NCBI RefSeq assembly: GCF_030687575.1
Contig: NZ_CP117439.1
Coordinates: 248,001-312,000, forward strand
Reading direction: 5' to 3'
From: Pseudomonas sp. FP2309
GTDB taxonomy: Bacteria; Pseudomonadota; Gammaproteobacteria; Pseudomonadales; Pseudomonadaceae
DNA: 64,000 nt
Every line of letters starts with the position of its first letter. Position 1 is the first letter of the stretch. Below are positions 53,193 through 59,764 of this stretch, in pieces. The translations under genes and the position numbers were made by a program. The notes under the pieces are model-generated. The model was not told the origin of the DNA, did no database searches, and worked only from the letters and a program-made list of their open reading frames with translations.

Positions 53193-53834
53193 TCAGCTCA
53201 GGTTTTCCAGCGTCTGCGTGTCCCAGCTGTGGGTCTTGATCGCCAGGTAAAGCATGCCGATGGTCAGCGGCACTTTTTCACCACGGCCCTTGGCACGTCG
53301 CTTGAGGAACACATCGAACATCGGCGGCTGAAAATAACGATAAGCATCGTAGTCGCCCAGGTCGACGCCAAAGTCCTGCTCCAGCGCGTCCATCAGTTGC
53401 TTGGCCTCACTGCCGTCACAGCCCAGATCGAAATTGAGTGAGGTTTGCAGGCGGATGGTCTTGTGTTTCGGCAGGCCGATTTCGTCGTGCAGCAGTTGCA
53501 GCAACTGTTGCATTGCGGGGTCTTCGGGGAAGTTGGGGGCGAGGTTCATGGTGGGGGCACGCAGGAGTGGATGAGGGGGCTGGTTGCGTTGGAGGCGGTA
53601 TTTGTTTCGGGTGATGAAGAGCGCCAAGCCTATCAAACATACGAAGACAGGTAGGAGGGGCATTCTGAGGATCACCGCTACATAGGGTAGTAGGGACGTC
53701 AATATAAGGCCTGTTGTAAGAAATGTGACGGCGAAGCGCTTTCTGAGCGTGCAGTCGGTGATCTTGTAGTACAGCGAAAGGTAAAGACCGAGAAATATCG
53801 CCAATTGTAGGTAAAACAGCTGACTATGATTCAT
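53193..53834 (-). CDS. Membrane protein with C-terminal DUF1493 acyl-carrier-like domain
   Basis: A 213-residue protein. The first ~80 residues contain three hydrophobic segments (SQLFYLQLAIFLGLYLSLYY; FAVTFLTTGLILTSLLPYVA; PLLPVFVCLIGLALFI). From ~100 on it resembles DUF1493 proteins: FDLGCDGSEAKQLMDAL then EQDFGVDLGDYDAYRYF, which parallels the acyl-carrier pattern LG-x-DS-x-E-x-x-x-L-x-x-x-LE-x-x-FG. Here Asp140-Gly141-Ser142 replaces Asp-Ser. Function unknown. Start uncertain: ATG 53834 used; ATG 53846 would add four residues; neither has a ribosome site. Confidence 0.7.
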   Translation of the reverse strand: MNHSQLFYLQLAIFLGLYLSLYYKITDCTLRKRFAVTFLTTGLILTSLLPYVAVILRMPLLPVFVCLIGLALFITRNKYRLQRNQPPHPLLRAPTMNLAPNFPEDPAMQQLLQLLHDEIGLPKHKTIRLQTSLNFDLGCDGSEAKQLMDALEQDFGVDLGDYDAYRYFQPPMFDVFLKRRAKGRGEKVPLTIGMLYLAIKTHSWDTQTLENLS

Positions 53835-54205
53835 CTGAGTACACATGCATTGAGATGCGGGATCGCTGGGGATCCATGCCCTCCATCCAACCTGAGCATT
53901 GAAGCCGACGATTTTGCTTCCAGCCAGCAAAGAGTGGCGTTCACTTGGTTTTGCCGAAAAAGTTGAGAGAGTGCTAGTTTCGGTCAGAAAGAGGGGCGTT
54001 CTATAGAGGGGCGAGCAGGGTTTTTTTGCAGTTTAGGAATGGGATTGCACGGTGTTTGGTTGTTTCCTACAGTCGCTTCTGGCATTTCGGTTTAGCAGCG
54101 TTTTGGCTGGTGAAGCGGGTCAAAAGGAGGGAGTGGGGCTTGCCGGCGATGGCGATGTGTCTGGTGGAGAAGTACAGCCTGGTGCAACGCCGACAAACCA
54201 GCCTC
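53835..54205. other. 371-base gap without a recognised gene
   Basis: This stretch between two minus-strand genes has lower GC than its surroundings. The plus strand near 54095-54185 translates as AFWLVKRVKRREWGLPAMAM, which looks like junk reading of a dispersed Pseudomonas intergenic element rather than a protein. A T7 run is at 54020-54026 (GTTTTTTTGC). I see no promoter or terminator I can support. Confidence 0.4.
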
Positions 54206-54802
54206 TTAGTTGACCGGCCTGCTGATACAGCGCTCGAAAATGGCTTCCAGCCCGCGATAATCACACGCCACCGCATCGATATTCGCCGGTATCCACGCCG
54301 CATGTTTGACCAGCCACCAGTTCACCGAAAACCCTGCATTGACGATGATCTGTTCGAACAAAATCCGTTGCGCCCGGCCGTTTCCTTCGCGGAAGGGGTG
54401 GATGACGTTGAGGTCGCCATAGGCCTCGGCAATCTGCGTCACCAGTTCTGCCTGGCTCACACCGACGAACCAGTTCGCTTGCTCCATATGCCGAACGATC
54501 TTCGCCGCTTCCGGCGGGATGCGTTCCGGGGTGCAGAACAGTGTGTCGCCTTTCTGGATATTGACGCTGCGCAACTCACCCGCCCAGTCATAGATGTCGC
54601 CGAACAGCATACGGTGTATGTGCTGCAGACGGTCGAGATCGTAAGGCGGCGGGAAGAGCGGCAGATTGCCTACGGCGATTTCAGATAATTCCCGCTCTGC
54701 CTGGTGCAGGCGGTGTTCGTCGAGCAAATCGAGGCGGTTGCGCAGGACGCTGCTACCGGGATAGCAGTACGGATCCTGGCCCACCCCGTATTTGTCGAGC
54801 AT
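54206..54802 (-). CDS. Fic-family protein, toxin of a FicTA-type pair
   Basis: A 198-residue Fic-fold AMP-transferase. The active motif HPFREGNGRAQR starts at His135 and is complete, with the catalytic His, the acidic Mg-binding residue and the Arg that holds ATP. The flap region KGDTLFCTPERIP is near residue 85, and MLFGDIYDWAGELR is the usual first core helix. It overlaps the small gene upstream by one base (TGATG). In known FicTA pairs, the toxin AMPylates DNA gyrase and topoisomerase IV. Confidence 0.9.
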   Translation of the reverse strand: MLDKYGVGQDPYCYPGSSVLRNRLDLLDEHRLHQAERELSEIAVGNLPLFPPPYDLDRLQHIHRMLFGDIYDWAGELRSVNIQKGDTLFCTPERIPPEAAKIVRHMEQANWFVGVSQAELVTQIAEAYGDLNVIHPFREGNGRAQRILFEQIIVNAGFSVNWWLVKHAAWIPANIDAVACDYRGLEAIFERCISRPVN

Positions 54803-54972
54803 CAGCGTGGGTTGTTGCGGTACTTGGCAAGCACGGCTTCGCGCGTCGGCAGCGGTTTGTCGACGTCGGCCGGTTGGGTGTCGAACCCTTCCAGGCGCAG
54901 GCTGGCCAGGTAGTTGGAACGGCGGATCTTGTGGTAATGGTCCTGCTTTTGCTCAAACGTCAGTTCGCTCAT
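54802..54972 (-). CDS. Class I Fic antitoxin (VbhA-like)
   Basis: A 56-residue protein directly upstream of the Fic gene. Residues 24-29 read SLRLEG, an exact match to the inhibitory helix S/T-x-x-x-E-G/N whose Glu (E28 here) blocks the Fic ATP site by pairing with the motif's Arg. The start MSELTFEQKQDHYHKIRRS gives an alpha-helical antitoxin of the usual size; longer in-frame starts lack support. Co-translation with the toxin is expected. Confidence 0.88.
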   Translation of the reverse strand: MSELTFEQKQDHYHKIRRSNYLASLRLEGFDTQPADVDKPLPTREAVLAKYRNNPR

Positions 54973-55147
54973 TGCAGCGTACTCCTGGGTCGCAAGGCTT
55001 GATTGTAGCGCAATGCTACGGCGGGCAGGCGGGATAAAAACCACGTCACATTCTGTATAAAAAGTCTGCCGCCAAGCTGAATTCAGCGTATGTTTCACCG
55101 CAAAATCTTGTCGGGCGATTCAGCCCGCTACTTAAAGGGAGTTAAGC

Positions 55148-56323
55148 ATGGGTTTGCGTCATGTCGCTTCGGCGATGTCATTGTGTGCGGTGGCTTTTTC
55201 CGTTCAAGCCGACCAGCTGCCGATTGAAGTGCTCAGTGCGGTGGTCAAGGACCAAAAAATTGCCGATGCCGAAGTGCTACTGCAGCGCAATGGCGCGCAG
55301 AACGTGGTGGGGCGCACCAACGCCCAGGGCCAAGTCACCCTCACCAGCGAAGCCGCGGACGATGCCAGCAGCCTGCTGATCATCAAGAAGTCTGGCTATT
55401 CCAACCTGGTGGTGAAGTGTCCGTGCAAAGGCATGACGTATGCGATCAGCCCGGTCATGGAAAACCTCGATGGCCTGCGCGTGGTGCTGACCTGGGGCCA
55501 GACGCCGAGCGATCTCGACTCCCATATGATCTTCCCCGGCAACAATATCTACTTTGAGAACAAGACCGGCACCGACGCCGAACTGGACGTGGATGACACT
55601 GACAGCTACGGCCCGGAAACCATCACCCTGCAGAAAAAACACTACGGCGAAAGCTACGTTTACGCTGTGCACGACTATAGCAACGGCGGCAATCCAGGCT
55701 CGCGCCAGCTGTCCAGCAGCGAAGCCAAGGTGTTCGTGTACATGGGCCAGTCCCTGGTGCGCACGTACTACGTGCCGAAGAACCGCAGCGGCAACCTGTG
55801 GACAGTGTTCCGCATGACCGGCAGCGGCGACTTCCAGGACATCAACACCTTCAGCGGCGTTACCGTGAATGCGGCCAATGTGCTCAACGAAGTTAAACCG
55901 CTGCTGGATGACAGCGTCGCGGTAACCGCGGTCGCCGTCAGCACTTCCGCACAAACCGATGCGAAGCGTCTGAACGTGCAGGGTGAAGCCGCCTACAAGG
56001 CAGGTAACCTGGACCAGGCCATTGACCTGTTCCGTCAGGCGATCGACTTGGACAACGGCTTCGGCAAAGCGTACGGCAACCTCGGCCTGGCCTATCAGAA
56101 AGCCGGCAACACCGCCGAGTCGATCTGGGCCAACCGCAAGGCCATCGCCCTCGCCACCGGCGCCAATGCAGCGACCGTGCGGGCAGGTGCCTACTACAAC
56201 ATTGCGCGGATCTACGAAGCGGCGGGCCAGTTCCCGGATGCGTTGCGTCACTACCAGTTGGCCAAGGAACAGAAGGCCAATCCGGTGTATGACACGGCGA
56301 TTGAGCGGGTCCAGAACCGCTGA
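55148..56323 (+). CDS. Exported YfaP-like (DUF2135) protein with TPR repeats
   Basis: A 391-residue protein with a signal peptide (1-21, ending VQA). Residues ~22-100 look like a carboxypeptidase-regulatory-like beta domain (GRTNAQGQVTLTSEAADDAS). A DUF2135 domain (~110-215) has TPSDLDSHMIFPGNNIYFEN and DVDDTDSYGPETITL. TPR repeats fill ~275-385 (AYKAGNLDQAIDLFRQAIDLD, AYGNLGLAYQKAGNTAES). A Cys pair (KCPCKG) sits at ~96-98. Probably an envelope scaffold; function unknown. GGGAG precedes the ATG. Confidence 0.8.
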   Translation: MGLRHVASAMSLCAVAFSVQADQLPIEVLSAVVKDQKIADAEVLLQRNGAQNVVGRTNAQGQVTLTSEAADDASSLLIIKKSGYSNLVVKCPCKGMTYAISPVMENLDGLRVVLTWGQTPSDLDSHMIFPGNNIYFENKTGTDAELDVDDTDSYGPETITLQKKHYGESYVYAVHDYSNGGNPGSRQLSSSEAKVFVYMGQSLVRTYYVPKNRSGNLWTVFRMTGSGDFQDINTFSGVTVNAANVLNEVKPLLDDSVAVTAVAVSTSAQTDAKRLNVQGEAAYKAGNLDQAIDLFRQAIDLDNGFGKAYGNLGLAYQKAGNTAESIWANRKAIALATGANAATVRAGAYYNIARIYEAAGQFPDALRHYQLAKEQKANPVYDTAIERVQNR

Positions 56324-56345
56324 TTCAGCTGTAGGGCAGTTCTAA

Positions 56346-56436
56346 CGTGGGGGAGGGAGTTTGCCCCGATGGCCGTGGACCAGTCAGCGATACCTGACTG
56401 ATACCGCGTCATCGGCGACAGCCCCTCCCACATTTG
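56346..56436. repeat. Imperfect long hairpin repeat after the DUF2135 gene
   Basis: ACGTGGGGGAGGGAGTTTGCCCCGATG at the left pairs roughly with the right-hand CATCGGCGACAGCCCCTCCCACATT, and the centre contains CAGTCAG/CTGACTG. It is a composite of the Pseudomonas TGGGAGGGG repeat. The remainder of 56324-56604 holds only an unassigned promoter region for the helicase gene. Confidence 0.5.
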
Positions 56437-56604
56437 TTTTGTAGTTTTCCTACATCGGCAGTCGAACGTGTCGAATTGGGCCCAGGGCCATTGCTGCACC
56501 CTGTGTATCATCCTGTCTCTTTTTCCCTTCGACCTTTCTCGCTCCGCTGAGCTGGCTGGACTACGTTTTTAAGCCACCTTCAGCGGTCAATGGAGTGACA
56601 GCCT

Positions 56605-58542
56605 ATGCACGACACCCTCCAGCAGGTCTTTGGTTATCCACAGTTTCGTTTGGGTCAGGAGCAAACCGTCAGCGCAGTGCTGGCCGGCCGTTCGGCGGCC
56701 GCGATTTTCCCTACCGGGTCGGGCAAGTCCCTGTGTTATCAGCTGTCGGCCGTGCTGCTTCCGCACCTGACCGTGGTGGTATCGCCGTTGCTGGCACTGA
56801 TGCAGGACCAGCTTGGTTTTTTGCAGCGCCATGGTATTTCGGCGGGCAGCATCGATTCGGCCCAGAGCCGTGACGAGGCCAATGACGTCATGACGCGGGC
56901 GCGCTCCGGTGAGTTGAAAATCCTGATGATTTCCGTGGAGCGTTTGAAAAATGAACGCTTTCGTAACTTCCTGCAAAGCGTGCAGATTTCCCTGCTGGTG
57001 GTCGATGAGGCGCACTGTATTTCCGAATGGGGCCACAACTTCCGTCCGGACTACCTGAAGCTGCCGGACTACCAGCGCCAGTTCAAGATCCCACAAGCCT
57101 TGCTGCTGACGGCTACAGCCACGCCCAAGGTGATTGCGGATATGCAGGCGAAGTTCGCCATTGCAGCGGACGATGTGGTAACCACCGGCTTTTACCGGCC
57201 CAACCTCAACTTGCTGGTCGAACCGGTGAGCGGTGCGGATAAGCGTCGTCGCCTGGTGCAGTGGATGAACGAGCGAGCCGATCAGCCGAGTATCGTCTAC
57301 GTCACCCTGCAAAAAACCGCCGAGCAGATCGCCGAGCACCTGAACCGCAACGGTATCCAGGCCGAGGCTTATCACGCCGGTTTGCCCCACGATAAGCGCG
57401 AGGGCATCCAACAGAGATTTATGGGCGGGCGCTCCAATTGCATTGTCGCCACTATCGCGTTCGGTATGGGCATCGACAAGAGTGACATTCGCAATGTGGT
57501 GCACTTCGATCTGCCCAAATCCATCGAGAACTACAGCCAGGAAATCGGCCGTGCAGGGCGTGATGGTCAGCCCTCGGACTGCCTGGTGTTGGCCAACCGC
57601 GACAGCCTCAACGTGCTGGAAAACTTCGTGTACGGCGACACGCCCGAGCAGGACGGTATTCGCCGTGTGCTGGAGGATCTGCAGGCGGCGCGCAGCGATG
57701 GACAGTGGGAGTTTTTACTGAGGTCGTTGTCGGACCACAGCAATATCCGTGAACTGCCGCTCAAGACGCTGCTGGTGCAGTTGGAACTCAAAGGGGTGAT
57801 CGCGCCGCGCTATGCGTTTTATGCCGAATACCGTTTCAAGTACCTGATCGAACCCGACGCTTTGCTGGCACGGTTCTCCGGGGAGCGGCAGCAGTTCGTC
57901 GCAGCGATCATTCAGGTGTGCAAGCGGGCGAAAACCTGGGCGACGGTGGACTTCGACGCGCTGTATCAACAGCACAATGCCGAGCGCGGTCGGGTCGTGA
58001 AGGCGCTGGATTATTTCCAGGAGCGAGGTCTGATCGAGCTGGAAAGCAAGCAAATGACCGAGGTCTACAGCCTGCTGGACATCGCGTTCGATCCACAGGT
58101 GTTGAGCGCCGAGTTATACACAGGCTTCAAGCAGCATGAAGTGACGGAAGTGGCGCGGATTCACGCCATGCTTGAGCTGTTCGCCACCGAGCATTGCCTG
58201 GGGCACAGGTTGGCGCAGTATTTTGGTGATGAGAACGCGCCGCAGCGCTGCGGTCATTGTTCGGTGTGCCATGGCAACGTCGCGCATCTGCCAGCGCCGC
58301 CGGCCTTGCCGCCGCTTGTGGATAAAAACTTTATGGGACTGTGCGGTGATTTTATCCACAGGCATCATCAACACACCGGCCAACTGCCGAGTGCGGAACG
58401 CCTGACGCGCTTTCTGGGGGGCATCAGCGTACCGTTGTTTACGAAGTTGAAGGCGCGGGGCATTCCCGGTTTTGCAGCGCTGGAGGACTATCCATACGCC
58501 GAAGTGCGTGAGTGGGCCGAGGCTCACTTGAACACCCTGTAA
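56605..58542 (+). CDS. RecQ-family ATP-dependent DNA helicase
   Basis: A 645-residue superfamily 2 helicase. Motif I FPTGSGKS has Lys41; motif II VVDEAHCISEWGHNFRP places DEAH at 134-137; motif VI QEIGRAGRDGQPSDC is near 315. A RecQ C-terminal zinc site is suggested by C-x-x-C-x-x-C (RCGHCSVCHG) near 550. No HRDC domain is evident, so this is a shorter RecQ relative; canonical recQ may lie elsewhere. Thioesterase gene follows after 24 bases. Confidence 0.88.
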   Translation: MHDTLQQVFGYPQFRLGQEQTVSAVLAGRSAAAIFPTGSGKSLCYQLSAVLLPHLTVVVSPLLALMQDQLGFLQRHGISAGSIDSAQSRDEANDVMTRARSGELKILMISVERLKNERFRNFLQSVQISLLVVDEAHCISEWGHNFRPDYLKLPDYQRQFKIPQALLLTATATPKVIADMQAKFAIAADDVVTTGFYRPNLNLLVEPVSGADKRRRLVQWMNERADQPSIVYVTLQKTAEQIAEHLNRNGIQAEAYHAGLPHDKREGIQQRFMGGRSNCIVATIAFGMGIDKSDIRNVVHFDLPKSIENYSQEIGRAGRDGQPSDCLVLANRDSLNVLENFVYGDTPEQDGIRRVLEDLQAARSDGQWEFLLRSLSDHSNIRELPLKTLLVQLELKGVIAPRYAFYAEYRFKYLIEPDALLARFSGERQQFVAAIIQVCKRAKTWATVDFDALYQQHNAERGRVVKALDYFQERGLIELESKQMTEVYSLLDIAFDPQVLSAELYTGFKQHEVTEVARIHAMLELFATEHCLGHRLAQYFGDENAPQRCGHCSVCHGNVAHLPAPPALPPLVDKNFMGLCGDFIHRHHQHTGQLPSAERLTRFLGGISVPLFTKLKARGIPGFAALEDYPYAEVREWAEAHLNTL

Positions 58543-58566
58543 ACCCATTTTCCGCGAGATGTGCCC

Positions 58567-58998
58567 ATGCCTGATTCAGTGCCACAACGCGCCGACTACG
58601 CTCACTTCCAGCCGATCATCACGCGCTGGCACGACAATGACGTATACGGTCACGTGAATAACGTTACCTATTACAGTTTTTTCGACACGGCAGTGAATAC
58701 CTACCTGATCGAGCAGGGTGGGCTGGATATTCATGGCGGTGAGGTCGTGGGTTTTGTGGTGAGTTCGGCGTGCGATTACTTTGCGTCGGTCGCGTTCCCT
58801 GAGCGCATTGATATCGGCCTTCGGGTAGGCAAGTTGGGCAATAGCTCAGTGCAATACGAGTTGGCGGTATTCAAGGCAGGCGAAGAAGAGGCCTGCGCGG
58901 CGGGGCGCTTTGTGCATGTGTTTGTGGATCGGCAGACGAACCAGCCGGTGACGATTCCGGGGTTGTTGCGCGAGGTGTTGCAGCGGTTGGTGGTCTGA
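58567..58998 (+). CDS. Acyl-CoA thioesterase, 4HBT hotdog family
   Basis: A 143-residue hotdog thioesterase like YbgC/FadM. The catalytic Asp is in RWHDNDVYGHVNNVTYYSFFD in pieces (~20-40). It should hydrolyse a short or branched acyl-CoA. ATG 58567 is chosen; a GTG two codons upstream is in frame but crowded against the GCGAG site. It may share a transcript with the helicase gene 24 bases before. A long palindrome follows. Confidence 0.87.
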   Translation: MPDSVPQRADYAHFQPIITRWHDNDVYGHVNNVTYYSFFDTAVNTYLIEQGGLDIHGGEVVGFVVSSACDYFASVAFPERIDIGLRVGKLGNSSVQYELAVFKAGEEEACAAGRFVHVFVDRQTNQPVTIPGLLREVLQRLVV

Positions 58999-59026
58999 CT
59001 CGATCCGACACACGCGGCATAAACCA

Positions 59027-59056
59027 AATGTGGGAGGGGTATGCCCCTCCCACATT
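59027..59056. terminator. Perfect 13-bp palindrome between convergent genes
   Basis: AATGTGGGAGGGG (59027-59039) and CCCCTCCCACATT (59044-59056) are exact reverse complements with a 4-base loop. Positioned between the thioesterase stop and the glycine-zipper gene's stop; probable two-way terminator and a full copy of the Pseudomonas repeat also seen at 22994, 36060 and 39642. Confidence 0.75.
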
Positions 59057-59077
59057 GATGTGCCGTGTTTTTAAAGC

Positions 59078-59557
59078 TTACCGGTGACGGTAGTGATGTT
59101 TGTTCTTGCGGTGGCCATAGGCATGGCCGCGGCCTGGATGATCATCGCGGTCATAACGGCGGTAATCACGGCCACGATCACGACGGTCATCGTCATCGCT
59201 CTTGTTGCCCATGTAGTTGCCCAGCGCGCCACCGGCGCCACCACCGGCGGCCGAGCCGATCAGTGCACCGGTGCTGCCGCCGACACTGCGGCCCACGACG
59301 TTGCCGCCGGCTGCGCCGAGTGCGCCGCCTATGGCTGCTTCGCCGCGGCTGCGCTTGTCGGCGCCGACCGCACTGCCACCTGCGCCACCCAGGGCCGCAC
59401 CGATCGTCGAACCGGTATTGCCGCCCAGCTGCTGGCCGACAACGGAACCTAGAACCCCGCCCAATGCGCCGCCTACACCGGCTTCGGTGGTGCCGCCGGC
59501 CATGGCTGCGCCACTGACCAGGCCAAGGGACAACAAGAGAATCGAGGAGAACTTCAT
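59078..59557 (-). CDS. Exported glycine-zipper protein
   Basis: A 159-residue protein with a signal peptide (1-21, ending AMA). Residues ~25-115 are almost pure Gly/Ala/Val/Ser in repeated G-x-x-x-G blocks (GALGGVLGSVVGQQLGG, GGALGAAGGNVVGRSVGG), the glycine-zipper pattern that packs membrane helices. The tail is Asp/Arg then His/Lys-rich (DDDDRRDRGRD; KNKHHYRHR), which could bind metal or surface charges. GAGGTTTCCCTGA precedes the ATG. Function unknown; outer-membrane or cell-surface location likely. Confidence 0.82.
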   Translation of the reverse strand: MKFSSILLLSLGLVSGAAMAGGTTEAGVGGALGGVLGSVVGQQLGGNTGSTIGAALGGAGGSAVGADKRSRGEAAIGGALGAAGGNVVGRSVGGSTGALIGSAAGGGAGGALGNYMGNKSDDDDRRDRGRDYRRYDRDDHPGRGHAYGHRKNKHHYRHR

Positions 59558-59717
59558 TCAGGGAAACCTCAAGGGGATGACGGCGCGATCCTGAGGCTGT
59601 ATTGACATTGTGACAATAGAAATCCGACCAGTAACACGAGTTGTACACAATTCTCTAAGTTACTGTTTTAACTACGGAACTTAAGTGTTTTTTGCGAGTC
59701 ATTAGCTACTTCGGAAC

Positions 59718-59747
59718 GGCCGCTTTTATGCAAAAGCGGCCTTTTTT
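59718..59747 (+). terminator. Strong plus-strand terminator with no gene in front
   Basis: GGCCGCTTTT (59718-59727) pairs exactly with AAAAGCGGCC (59732-59741) and six T residues follow (59742-59747). Both neighbouring genes are on the minus strand, so a plus-strand transcript from within 59558-59717 is implied. A perfect TTGACA at 59602 lacks a fitting -10. The reverse orientation has no T tract. Confidence 0.7.
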
Positions 59748-59764
59748 GTGTCCGAACTGATCGA

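Noticed and set aside
54026..54688. Plus-strand open frame of 220 codons over the Fic gene and its downstream gap
   Set aside because: Most of it is antisense to the Fic gene; the first part reads like a dispersed intergenic element, not a protein.
59602..59630. Sigma-70 promoter for the possible small RNA, using the perfect TTGACA
   Set aside because: The bases 16-18 further on (CCGACCAG) bear no likeness to a -10 box.
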